Shown piece after piece: positions 1-6,305 of a DNA stretch of 9,212 nucleotides; the stretch's first letter is position 1; each line of letters begins with the position of its first letter. The notes under the pieces were generated by a model. The model had not been told where the DNA came from. It ran no database searches and was given only the letters and a program-made list of their open reading frames with translations. Source of the stretch: JBFMHD01 sp040752395 [NCBI: Candidatus Hydrogenedentota bacterium] (GTDB taxonomy: Bacteria > JBFMHD01); NCBI GenBank assembly GCA_040752395.1, contig JBFMHD010000110.1:1-9212 (forward strand), written 5' to 3'. The position numbers and the translations under genes are program-made.

Positions 1-20
1 AACTCTAATAATATCAAGTA

Positions 21-118
21 GAAGCAAGAGGCAAGATAACGGAAGAAGTGAGAGGTATCAGGACAGGCTACAGGCTACGGACTACAGCCGGCTGGAGCCA
101 AAAGCCAAAAGCCTGCTG
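21..118 (+). repeat. Long direct repeat, left copy
   Basis: These 98 nt match 9108-9212 in the same orientation. The alignment needs one 7-nt gap (extra TAAGAAG at 9119-9125 in the right copy) and has three substitutions (57 A/G, 107 A/C, 109 A/G). The right copy continues to the last base of the window. Confidence 0.95.
64..115. repeat. Heptad-phased imperfect palindrome (left copy)
   Basis: It is centred on CAGCCGGCTG (85-94), with 26-nt arms that begin CAGGCT and end AGCCTG. Arm units pair heptad against heptad, with mismatches clustered at unit edges. The same palindrome lies at 9158-9209. Confidence 0.7.
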
Positions 119-122
119 AAAA

Positions 123-177
123 GTCTTGAGTCTTGAGTCTCGAGTCTCGAGTCCTGTTTTGACTCACGACTCACGAC
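123..177 (-). terminator. Candidate terminator-like stem-loop after ruvX
   Basis: Arms 123-139 and 161-177 pair at 15 of 17 positions around a 21-nt loop, flanked by GAAAAG (118-123) and CTTTTC (179-184). On the minus strand it lies about 75 nt past the ruvX stop and is followed by only four T residues, so intrinsic termination is possible but weak. The symmetric flanks could serve either direction. Confidence 0.35.
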
Positions 178-197
178 TCTTTTCATATCATCTTTAG

Positions 198-226
198 TTT
201 TTCATCCTTTTGGCCTTTGTGCCTTT
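198..226 (+). repeat. Shared octad block, left copy
   Basis: It begins TTTTTCATCCTTT and continues into CCTTTGTG-type 8-nt units. It matches 8058-8086 at 26 of 29 positions and, as there, follows a heptad stem-loop on the plus strand. Confidence 0.8.
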
Positions 227-250
227 CTCTTCTGTCTCCTGTCTTCTGAA

Positions 251-673
251 TCAACTATGTCGCAAGTTCTTTTCAATATATTCTTTCAGTATGAGGGTTG
301 CTGCTATTTTATCTATCTTCTCTTTTCTTTTTTTTCTTGAGAGACCAACCCTGATAAACATCTCTTCTGCGTTTTGTGTTGAATATTCTTCATCGACGTA
401 TTCTATATCGATCCCTGTTTCTTTATCGATATCATCGCCAATTTTTTCACCAAGTAATGCGGCATAAGATGGTTTTCCTTCGCTGTTTTTAGAATAACCG
501 ATTATTACTTTTTCTACATCGTTAGCTGTTATAATCTCTTTCAATTCTTTAACAAGTGATGCTCTGTCTTTGGATTCAATTATCTTGTAGGGGAATGCAA
601 TCTTTTTATTTTTATCACTTATTGCAACGCCTATTCTTTTCTTACCGGGGTCAATACAAAGTAGTTTACCCAT
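251..673 (-). CDS. ruvX: RuvX/YqgF-family Holliday-junction resolvase-like nuclease
   Basis: Small RNase H-fold protein of the YqgF/RuvX family, which is linked to pre-16S rRNA 5'-end maturation in E. coli and to Holliday-junction resolution by fold. From the ATG at 673 it has 140 residues, matching the family's usual length of about 138-140. Visible hallmarks are the N-terminal strand with D8 in LLCIDPGKKRIGVAISD, the VIIGYSKNSEGK segment (about 57-67), the acidic DEEYST block (94-99) that precedes NAEEMF, and the C-terminal D121 in KIDKIAATLILKEY. Together these give the expected acidic active site. An upstream in-frame TTG at 691 would add six residues, but it has no better ribosome site and makes an atypical N-terminus, so the ATG is preferred. 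This ATG overlaps the alaS stop by 8 nt (ATGGGTAA), and alaS-ruvX adjacency is common in bacteria. It is the last gene of the run; a repeat array starts directly after its stop. Confidence 0.93.
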   Translation of the reverse strand: MGKLLCIDPGKKRIGVAISDKNKKIAFPYKIIESKDRASLVKELKEIITANDVEKVIIGYSKNSEGKPSYAALLGEKIGDDIDKETGIDIEYVDEEYSTQNAEEMFIRVGLSRKKRKEKIDKIAATLILKEYIEKNLRHS

Positions 674-3320
674 TGATTTTTCTATAAACAAATTCTTTTA
701 TTTTGGCTATTGCTTTATCAATATTTTGAGGTTTTCTACCGCCTGCCTGAACAAAATCAGTTCTTCCGCCACCACTGCCATCAATAATCTCTTTTATCCC
801 ATCAATTATTTCTCGTGCATCAATCCTATCAATCAGATTTTTATTTACAAAGATACATACATTACATCTATCATCAAATTTAGAGAAAATAGCGACTATC
901 GAATCTTTTTCTTGAGATTTCAAAACCGCTTCAGTTATGTTTCTTAATTCTCTCTGCTCAACTTTATCTAATCTATTAAAAACAAGGTTGATGGTTTCAT
1001 TAACTTTGTAAATTTCTAATTCATCTTTGTCTCTACGTGTTCTTATTAACACGATTTCATCTTTAAGAGTTTGTAGTTCTTTTTCAAGTTCTTTTACTCT
1101 TTTATTCGTCTTTTGTATTCTATCAACAAGATGCTCTCTGTTAACATTTAATGTTCTTGCAATCTCATCGATATTATTATCCAGTTCTTTTACGTAGTCA
1201 ATAAAAGCATGTCCGCAGACTGCTTCGATCCTGCGAACACCAGAAGCGATGCTGTTCTCTTTTAATATCCAGAACGAACCTATCTCACCGGTACTTCTGC
1301 AATGCGTACCGCCACATAATTCTCTTGAGATATCAGCTATACTTACAACCCTTACTCTGCTACCATATTTTTCCTCAAAAAAAGCAAGCGCCTGTTTTTT
1401 AATAGCTTCCTCTTTATCCATCTCTTTATAACTCACCTCTAAATTATCAATTATCCACTCATTTACAATTTCAATTATTCTTGTGAGTTCTGGTTCATCG
1501 ATGCTTTTATAGTGAGTAAAATCAAACCTTAATCTATCAGGGCCGACATACGAACCTGACTGTTTTATATGAGCGCCCACGACCTTTCTTATGGCTGATT
1601 GCAAAAGATGAGTACAGGAATGATGAGCCATAATCCTTTTTCGTCTTAAAATATCAACTTTTGCCTTTACCTTTCCTTTTTTTTCAATTTCACCTTTTAG
1701 TATTTTCCCATAATGAAGATAAATATTACTCTCTCTTTTTTCTACTTTTTCTACCTTAAATATAAAATTTTCATTTTCAATGATCCCTGTATCGGTTACC
1801 TGTCCACCGGCCTCAGCATAAAATGGTGTTCTATCAAGAATAATAAAACCCTCTTTATCAAGTATATCAACAGGCTCTCTCTCCTTGTTAAGAAGAAATA
1901 ATATATCGGCCTTTTCTTCACAGGATTCGTATCCTGTGAATAGGGTTTGCTGTAAATTATCTTCCCACTCAAATCTTCCAATATCGAGTGTTCCTTTAAA
2001 AGTTCCTTTTGACTTTTCTCTGCTCTTATTCATTTCGTTTTCAAACCCGATTTCGTCAATCGAGAGTCCCTTTTCTCTTGCTATTACACTGGTTAAATCA
2101 GGTGGAAATCCATAGGTATCATACAACTTAAATACAACTTCTCCGTTTATTACCTCCCTGGCCTGTCTTAACGTTTCACTTATTTCTTTATCAAGTATAT
2201 TTAATCCTTCAGTTAGTGTACTCAAAAATTTATCTTCTTCAATATTAACAACTTTTATTATATGTTCTTTCTTTTCTTCTAATTCAGGATATACATCACT
2301 AAATATGAAGCAAAGTTGTGGGATGAGTCTATACAAAACAGGTTTATCAAACCCGAGGCGTTTCGAATGACGTATAGCCCTTCTTATAATTCTTCTTAAA
2401 ACATTTCCCCGCCCCTCGTTTGAAGGTAGCACTCCATCTGCGATAAGAAACCCCATTGCTCTTATATGGTCAGCTATGACTCTTAAACTGACATCAGTAT
2501 CCGGTTCTTCACCATATTTTGTTTTTGAGAACTCTTCCATCTTCTGTATAATCGGGAATAACAAATCGGTTTCGAAGTTACTTTTTTTATGCTGCATAAT
2601 AGCTGCGAGTCGTTCGAGTCCCATCCCTGTATCGATGCTCGGTGCTGGTAAAGGTTTGAGAGTACCGTCCTCTTGCCGATTAAACTGCATAAATACAAGG
2701 TTCCATAATTCAAGAAATCTGTCGCAACTGCAAGCTGGGGAACAACTCTTTTTACCACAACCCACCCTTTCCCCCTGATCGAAATGTATTTCAGAACATG
2801 GTCCACAGGGTCCGGTATTCCCCATTGCCCAGAAATTATTCTCATCGCCTTTTGCTATATCGCCGAGTCTTAATATCCTTTCTTTTCTAAACCCAGCTTT
2901 TTCCCAGCACTCAAAAGCCTCGTCATCATAAGTATAAATACTAATCCATAAATCTTCTTTATCGATACCGAGAATTTTATTTAAGAATTCCAGTGCATAA
3001 GCTATCGCGTCTTGTTTAAAATAATCCCCGAACGAGAAATTACCAAGCATCTCAAAAAAAGTGTGATGTCTTGCGGTATACCCAACGTTCTCAAGGTCAT
3101 TATGTTTGCCGCCAGCCCGAACACATTTCTGACTCGACACAGCCCTCCTGTAATCACGCTTCTCTAACCCTAAAAAAGTAAATTTGAACTGATTCATTCC
3201 GGCATTGGTAAAAAGCAAAGTAGGGTCACCCTGAGGTATAAGAGATGAGCTTTTAACTATTTTGTGGTTATATGATTCAAAATATCTTAAAAAATTTTTT
3301 CTTAAAGTCTCGTGATCCAT
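666..3320 (-). CDS. alaS: Alanine--tRNA ligase (AlaRS), full length
   Basis: Cytoplasmic class II synthetase that charges tRNA-Ala and clears mischarged Ser/Gly. At 884 residues it is a normal full-length bacterial AlaRS (E. coli about 876). The N-terminal catalytic domain spans roughly 1-240, with motif 2 around RAGGKHNDLENVGYTARHHT (69-88) and motif 3 around DTGMGLERLAA (230-240). A cysteine-rich insert (C188, C193, C197, C199) precedes FLELWNLVFMQFNR, as in many bacterial AlaRS. The editing domain follows, with AEAGGQVTDTG (502-512), H567-x3-H571 and C669-GGT-H673 forming the zinc/editing site. After a charged coiled-coil stretch (about 733-768), the C-terminal DHHA1 part holds GSGGGRTDFVQAGG (848-861). 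Every key motif is intact. The ATG at 3320 follows a GAGG-type ribosome site about 7 nt upstream. It lies 36 bp after the HDOD gene and overlaps ruvX, so it belongs to the same run. Confidence 0.99.
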   Translation of the reverse strand: MDHETLRKNFLRYFESYNHKIVKSSSLIPQGDPTLLFTNAGMNQFKFTFLGLEKRDYRRAVSSQKCVRAGGKHNDLENVGYTARHHTFFEMLGNFSFGDYFKQDAIAYALEFLNKILGIDKEDLWISIYTYDDEAFECWEKAGFRKERILRLGDIAKGDENNFWAMGNTGPCGPCSEIHFDQGERVGCGKKSCSPACSCDRFLELWNLVFMQFNRQEDGTLKPLPAPSIDTGMGLERLAAIMQHKKSNFETDLLFPIIQKMEEFSKTKYGEEPDTDVSLRVIADHIRAMGFLIADGVLPSNEGRGNVLRRIIRRAIRHSKRLGFDKPVLYRLIPQLCFIFSDVYPELEEKKEHIIKVVNIEEDKFLSTLTEGLNILDKEISETLRQAREVINGEVVFKLYDTYGFPPDLTSVIAREKGLSIDEIGFENEMNKSREKSKGTFKGTLDIGRFEWEDNLQQTLFTGYESCEEKADILFLLNKEREPVDILDKEGFIILDRTPFYAEAGGQVTDTGIIENENFIFKVEKVEKRESNIYLHYGKILKGEIEKKGKVKAKVDILRRKRIMAHHSCTHLLQSAIRKVVGAHIKQSGSYVGPDRLRFDFTHYKSIDEPELTRIIEIVNEWIIDNLEVSYKEMDKEEAIKKQALAFFEEKYGSRVRVVSIADISRELCGGTHCRSTGEIGSFWILKENSIASGVRRIEAVCGHAFIDYVKELDNNIDEIARTLNVNREHLVDRIQKTNKRVKELEKELQTLKDEIVLIRTRRDKDELEIYKVNETINLVFNRLDKVEQRELRNITEAVLKSQEKDSIVAIFSKFDDRCNVCIFVNKNLIDRIDAREIIDGIKEIIDGSGGGRTDFVQAGGRKPQNIDKAIAKIKEFVYRKING

Positions 3321-3356
3321 TCTCTACCTCGTCCCACCCTATCAGGTTCTACCTCA

Positions 3357-4235
3357 TCATTTCAAAAATTCAAAACTCTTCTCCCAGTCAGATAGTATCT
3401 CTTTACCCTTGGTATAAATTCGCTGGACATCAGAGGTAGACATACCAAGGTTTCTTAAAATATATGAACCTATCTTAACATTCTTTTCAAAAGGAGAAAC
3501 AACATTTAACTTATAACAAATATAATTTGCAATATGAACAAAACAAATCTCTTTGAAATACTCTGATTCAAAAACAGGTGAATGATGGTCCCTTACTACC
3601 TGAACATATAATGCAGGCAATCCCCATTTTTGAAGCAGTCTGCTGCCAAGTATGCCGTGATCAAACCCAAACACGTGTCTTTCTGCCTGATAAAACTCAA
3701 GCCCTTTATCCTCAATAATCGTCTTTATAGTCTGAATATGTTCTTCAACTATTGGTGCAAGCACAAGTTTACCCACGTCGTGCAATAAACCAGTAATAAA
3801 AGCCACTTCCGGGTCTTCAACACCAAATCTTTGAGAGAGTTCCCTTGATAATAAACCGTTGATAACAGAATGTTTCCATAATTCTTCACTTTTATAACCA
3901 TATCCACTAACCTCACCTTTTAATATATTATAAGCACTTGCAGCAAAAACAAGACTGCGTATCGTTCTAAACCCTAAGATTATTATAGCTTGTGAAATGG
4001 TCTTGATCCTGCCTGAAAAACCATAATAAGCAGAATTTGCAATTTTTAAAACATTGGTTGTAAGAGAGACGTCCTGGGCAATCAGATATTGAAGATCAGC
4101 AATTTTTGCTTCCGGGTCATCCAGCATGACCATAATTCTTGATAATATGATAGGTAAACTTGGTATATTTTCAACTTTTGCAAGTATATACTCAAGTAAT
4201 TCTGCACTTTCTGGTGTCAGCTCATAATCTCCCAT
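3357..4235 (-). CDS. HDOD domain protein (HD-related output domain)
   Basis: Stand-alone HDOD-domain protein of 292 residues. These are cytoplasmic signalling or regulatory proteins related to HD phosphohydrolases; their biochemical activity is usually unproven. The HDOD fold covers about 15-225: an N-terminal helical part with IPSLPIILSRIMVML (24-38), IAQDVSLTTNVLKIANSAYYG (52-72) and SQAIIILGFRTIRSL (81-95), then the HD-like part. HD-type residues are unusually well kept: H122 in LWKHS, H152-D153 in GLLHDVGKL, H193 in FDHGILG, and H217/H218 in RDHHSP after KWGLP. It may therefore bind metal, though that is inference. No GGDEF, receiver or membrane segment is fused to it. The ATG at 4235 has a GAGAGG site 8 nt upstream and is preferred over an in-frame TTG at 4253. 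It lies 65 bp after scpB and 36 bp before alaS. The specific role is unknown. Confidence 0.9.
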   Translation of the reverse strand: MGDYELTPESAELLEYILAKVENIPSLPIILSRIMVMLDDPEAKIADLQYLIAQDVSLTTNVLKIANSAYYGFSGRIKTISQAIIILGFRTIRSLVFAASAYNILKGEVSGYGYKSEELWKHSVINGLLSRELSQRFGVEDPEVAFITGLLHDVGKLVLAPIVEEHIQTIKTIIEDKGLEFYQAERHVFGFDHGILGSRLLQKWGLPALYVQVVRDHHSPVFESEYFKEICFVHIANYICYKLNVVSPFEKNVKIGSYILRNLGMSTSDVQRIYTKGKEILSDWEKSFEFLK

Positions 4236-4243
4236 TTTCTTTA

Positions 4244-4251
4244 CCTCTCTC
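4244..4251 (-). promoter_or_regulatory. Shine-Dalgarno site deciding the HDOD gene start
   Basis: Minus-strand GAGAGAGG lies 8 nt before the ATG at 4235. The alternative TTG at 4253 would have no comparable site upstream and would place this one inside the coding region. Confidence 0.7.
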
Positions 4252-4300
4252 AACCCTGCACGCCTTTCTCTCTTTAATAAGATGAAAGCATGGATTAAAT

Positions 4301-4876
4301 TTATAAGTTAAAAATTTTTTGTTCTTGTGGTTCTTGAGTTTCTGATTCTTCCTCTGTTTCAATCATTTCTTCGAGTTCTTTTAAAGTCGGCATATCTTTT
4401 AAGTCTTTTAAACCGAAAACTTTTAAAAATTCATCTGTTGTTCTATATAAGAGCGGTTTACCTGGTTCTTCTTTTCTTCCTGATATCTCAATAAGCCTTT
4501 TATCAAGTAATGTTTTTAAGACACCCTCTGAATTCACTCCTCTGAGATTATCAATCTCTGGTCTTGTTATCGGCTGATTATAAGCAATTATAGCTAAAGT
4601 TTCGAGTCCTGGTCTTGATAATCTAATTTTTTTCTGTATTTTGAAATACTCTCTCAGAACCGGTGCGCAATCAGGCGAAGTCACCATCTGCATTCCGCCT
4701 GCTACCTCTACGATACGCAAACCTCTACTCTGGCTTTCATATTCTTTTTTCAGTTCATTGACAACCTTTTCAATTTCATCTTCATTTTTTTCAAAGAAAG
4801 AAGCGAGTTCTTTTATTTTGAGAGGTTGAGAACTTGCAAAGATTATAGCCTCAACCAACGGTTTTAATTCAGTCAT
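4301..4876 (-). CDS. scpB: Segregation and condensation protein B
   Basis: ScpB is the kite subunit of the SMC-ScpA-ScpB condensin that organises and separates chromosomes. From the ATG at 4876 it has 191 residues, the usual length. The first winged-helix domain starts MTELKPLVEAIIFASSQPL, with GLRIVEVAGGMQMVTSP around 52-68. The second contains LSRPGLETLAIIAYNQPITR (86-105), the family signature, followed by IDNLRGVNSEGVLKTLLDKRLIEISGRKEEPGKPLLYRTT (108-147). The acidic Glu-rich tail (about 168-186) is typical. A longer reading from 4939 would add 21 residues overlapping scpA and lacks family similarity. The ATG at 4876 lies one base past the scpA stop (4878), and its ribosome site sits inside scpA's last codons, implying translational coupling. 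No smc gene is in the window. Confidence 0.97.
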   Translation of the reverse strand: MTELKPLVEAIIFASSQPLKIKELASFFEKNEDEIEKVVNELKKEYESQSRGLRIVEVAGGMQMVTSPDCAPVLREYFKIQKKIRLSRPGLETLAIIAYNQPITRPEIDNLRGVNSEGVLKTLLDKRLIEISGRKEEPGKPLLYRTTDEFLKVFGLKDLKDMPTLKELEEMIETEEESETQEPQEQKIFNL

Positions 4877-4877
4877 T

Positions 4878-5585
4878 TTATATTCCTTTCGTAATCTCAA
4901 TCTCGCCAAATAATTCAGTTTGGACAGCGATAACTTCACCTATTTTTATAAGTTCAAGTAACGCAAGAAACGTAGCTACCAGCATCCTTTTAGAATAAGT
5001 ACCATCAAATAATTCAAGAAACCCGATCTTATTTCGTTGTTTTATAATTTTTCTTATGTGTTCAATCCTGTCTTCAATCTTTATGTCGTCTCGTTCAATC
5101 ACAAGTTTCTGCTTGTTCTTCTTAATCAGTTGAGCAAATGTTTTCAACAGATCAAGCATATCAACGACAAGTAATTCTTCGGTATTTTCAAATTCTTTCT
5201 CTATCCCTATTTCTCCGTGTTCAAATAAGAGTTCGCGTGAGAGTCGCCTGGCATCTAAAAAATCAGCTGCTTCTTTATACTTCTGATACTCGTGTATCAT
5301 ATCAACAAGCTCCTGTCTCGGGTCATCATACGTATCTTCTTCCTCAGAGACAGGCGGTTTAGGTAAAAGCATACGTGACTTTATTCTTAAAAGAGTGGCT
5401 GCCATCGCAATAAAATCACCTGCGATATCGAGATCAAGTTTTTTCATCATCTCAAGATACTCAAGATACTGACTTGTAATCTCTGAGACAGGTATATTCT
5501 GGATATCTACCTCGTTTTTTCTTATAAGATGCAATAATAAATCAAGCGGTCCTTCAAAAATGCTTAACTTAAACTTCAGTTCCAT
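4878..5585 (-). CDS. scpA: Segregation and condensation protein A
   Basis: ScpA is the kleisin subunit that bridges the SMC heads and binds ScpB. Starting at the ATG at 5585 it has 235 residues, normal for the family. The N-terminal SMC-neck-binding part carries the hallmark FKLSIFEGPLDLLLHLI (5-21), then DIQNIPVSEITSQYLEYL (27-44) and the helix DIAGDFIAMAATLLRIKSRMLLP (53-75). The middle is an acidic linker (EEEDTYDD, 81-88). The C-terminal winged helix ends in FLALLELIKIGEVIAVQTELFGEIEI. A longer in-frame reading from 5642 adds 19 residues that overlap the HEPN gene and do not look like ScpA. The start is a TGATG junction: the HEPN stop TGA and the scpA ATG share one base, with AAGGA 9 nt upstream inside the HEPN gene. 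ScpA translation therefore probably depends on reading of the upstream MNT-HEPN pair. Confidence 0.96.
   Translation of the reverse strand: MELKFKLSIFEGPLDLLLHLIRKNEVDIQNIPVSEITSQYLEYLEMMKKLDLDIAGDFIAMAATLLRIKSRMLLPKPPVSEEEDTYDDPRQELVDMIHEYQKYKEAADFLDARRLSRELLFEHGEIGIEKEFENTEELLVVDMLDLLKTFAQLIKKNKQKLVIERDDIKIEDRIEHIRKIIKQRNKIGFLELFDGTYSKRMLVATFLALLELIKIGEVIAVQTELFGEIEITKGI
4883..4889 (-). promoter_or_regulatory. Ribosome-binding site of scpB inside the scpA 3' end
   Basis: Minus-strand AAAGGAA lies about 7 nt before the scpB ATG at 4876 and overlaps the final scpA codons (Lys-Gly-Ile-stop). It fixes the scpB start and argues for coupled translation of the two condensin subunits. Confidence 0.75.
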
Positions 5586-5980
5586 CAAAATTTTTCCTTC
5601 AAACTCTTCTTTATAAGAGCAATCAACTTTCTGACATCCCAAAGGTTATCTTCGATCTCTTTTAAAGTTATCTCTATATCGCTAAAAGGGTATTTTTCTT
5701 CAAAATAATATCCTGTCAATAGTATTGCTAAATCCTGAAATTTCTCAAATCGATTATCATATTTTACTGACTCATCTAATAATTTTTTCAGATTGTGTGT
5801 TTTAACCAATCTCCAACCTTTACTGAGTAAATAACCCTTTAAATATTTTTCTGTTGCTTGCTGCAATAATACCGCGGCTGTATCCGATTGTCCTTTATGT
5901 TTTATAATTAGTTTCACGGTGGCAAGATCATGTTCAGCTTTTACAAACCACTCTTTCGCTTTTATTTTATTGTTCTGCAT
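5585..5980 (-). CDS. HEPN domain protein, partner of the upstream MNT protein (possible RNase toxin)
   Basis: All-helical HEPN-family protein of 131 residues, a full single domain. Recognisable parts are the first helix WFVKAEHDLATVKLII (11-26), the central helix LLQQATEKYLKGYLLSKGW (38-56) and KTHNLKKLLDE (60-70), which is the classical HEPN pattern. R57 and H62 form R-LVKT-H, fitting the R-x4-6-H motif of HEPN ribonucleases. Whether this copy is catalytic is inference. Its start overlaps the MNT gene by 14 nt, the usual arrangement of MNT-HEPN pairs, which work as toxin-antitoxin modules (MntA-HepT, where MNT modifies and silences HEPN) or as uncharacterised nucleotide-binding complexes (HI0073/HI0074 type). 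The ATG at 5980 has a GGGAAAAG purine tract upstream. Its stop overlaps the scpA start, so it sits inside the housekeeping run. There is no membrane segment. Confidence 0.9.
   Translation of the reverse strand: MQNNKIKAKEWFVKAEHDLATVKLIIKHKGQSDTAAVLLQQATEKYLKGYLLSKGWRLVKTHNLKKLLDESVKYDNRFEKFQDLAILLTGYYFEEKYPFSDIEITLKEIEDNLWDVRKLIALIKKSLKEKF
5595..5599 (-). promoter_or_regulatory. Ribosome-binding site of scpA inside the HEPN gene
   Basis: Minus-strand AAGGA ends 9 nt before the scpA ATG at 5585 and lies in the last codons of the HEPN gene. With the TGATG stop/start overlap it selects the short scpA start. Confidence 0.65.
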
Positions 5981-6299
5981 ATAAAACTTTTCCCTTTTCC
6001 AATATCTCTTTTACAAAATCATCTCCGATTTTTAACCTTTTATTAAGTTCATTTTTTGTAAATACTACTGGCTGAATAGCGATACCTTTAATATCACTTA
6101 CTATCTTCATCACCTCACAAAACCGCTCTATCCTCCTTTTATTTGTTTCTTTAATAATAAAGAGGTCAATATCACTCTCTTCTGTTGGATTACCATAAGC
6201 ATAAGAGCCAAAGAGAATAATCTTCTTTGGTCGGTACTTCTGTCGTATTTTTTTTACCAACCTCTGTATTATTAATTCGGTCTCTCTATTATTTGTCAT
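5967..6299 (-). CDS. MNT-type minimal nucleotidyltransferase, HEPN partner
   Basis: Minimal nucleotidyltransferase of the pol-beta superfamily, 110 residues, a normal full-length MNT. The signature is plain: KIILFGSYAYGNPTEESDID has G31-S32, a ten-residue spacer, then D43-x-D45, followed by LFII. In MntA proteins this site transfers AMP to the cognate HEPN toxin. The third carboxylate, usually an Asp in a DVVV-like strand, is not obvious: the matching strand reads IAIQPVVFTKNEL (73-85), with Gln-Pro where Asp is expected. Activity could thus be reduced, or a nearby residue may substitute. The ATG at 6299 lies 6 bp past the trpS stop, with only a weak AGG-like site upstream. Its 3' end overlaps the HEPN start by 14 nt. 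The family assignment is secure; antitoxin function is an inference from pairing. Confidence 0.92.
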   Translation of the reverse strand: MTNNRETELIIQRLVKKIRQKYRPKKIILFGSYAYGNPTEESDIDLFIIKETNKRRIERFCEVMKIVSDIKGIAIQPVVFTKNELNKRLKIGDDFVKEILEKGKVLYAEQ

Positions 6300-6305
6300 A
6301 TATCA

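Larger units (their letters stand above)
14..250. repeat. Heptad/octad repeat array downstream of ruvX
   Basis: No gene is visible here. From about 14 to 181 the DNA can be cut into successive 7-nt units, for example ACAGGCT twice (63-76), CCAAAAG twice (98-111), TTGAGTC twice (126-139), TCGAGTC twice (140-153) and GACTCAC twice (161-174). From 198 to about 229 the unit becomes 8 nt (CCTTTGTG-like). Three more 7-nt TTCTGTC-like units then run up to the ruvX stop. The array holds an imperfect palindrome (64-115) and a stem-loop (123-177), and 21-118 is repeated near the other end of the window. Confidence 0.85.

Noticed and set aside
674-691. TTG at 691 as the ruvX start.
   Set aside because: The ATG at 673 gives the family's normal N-terminus and length and forms the usual stop/start overlap with alaS; the TTG has no better ribosome site.
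2483-2845. Minus-strand frame of 120 codons inside alaS.
   Set aside because: It is fully contained in the alaS coding region in another frame, has no motif, and alaS is intact there.
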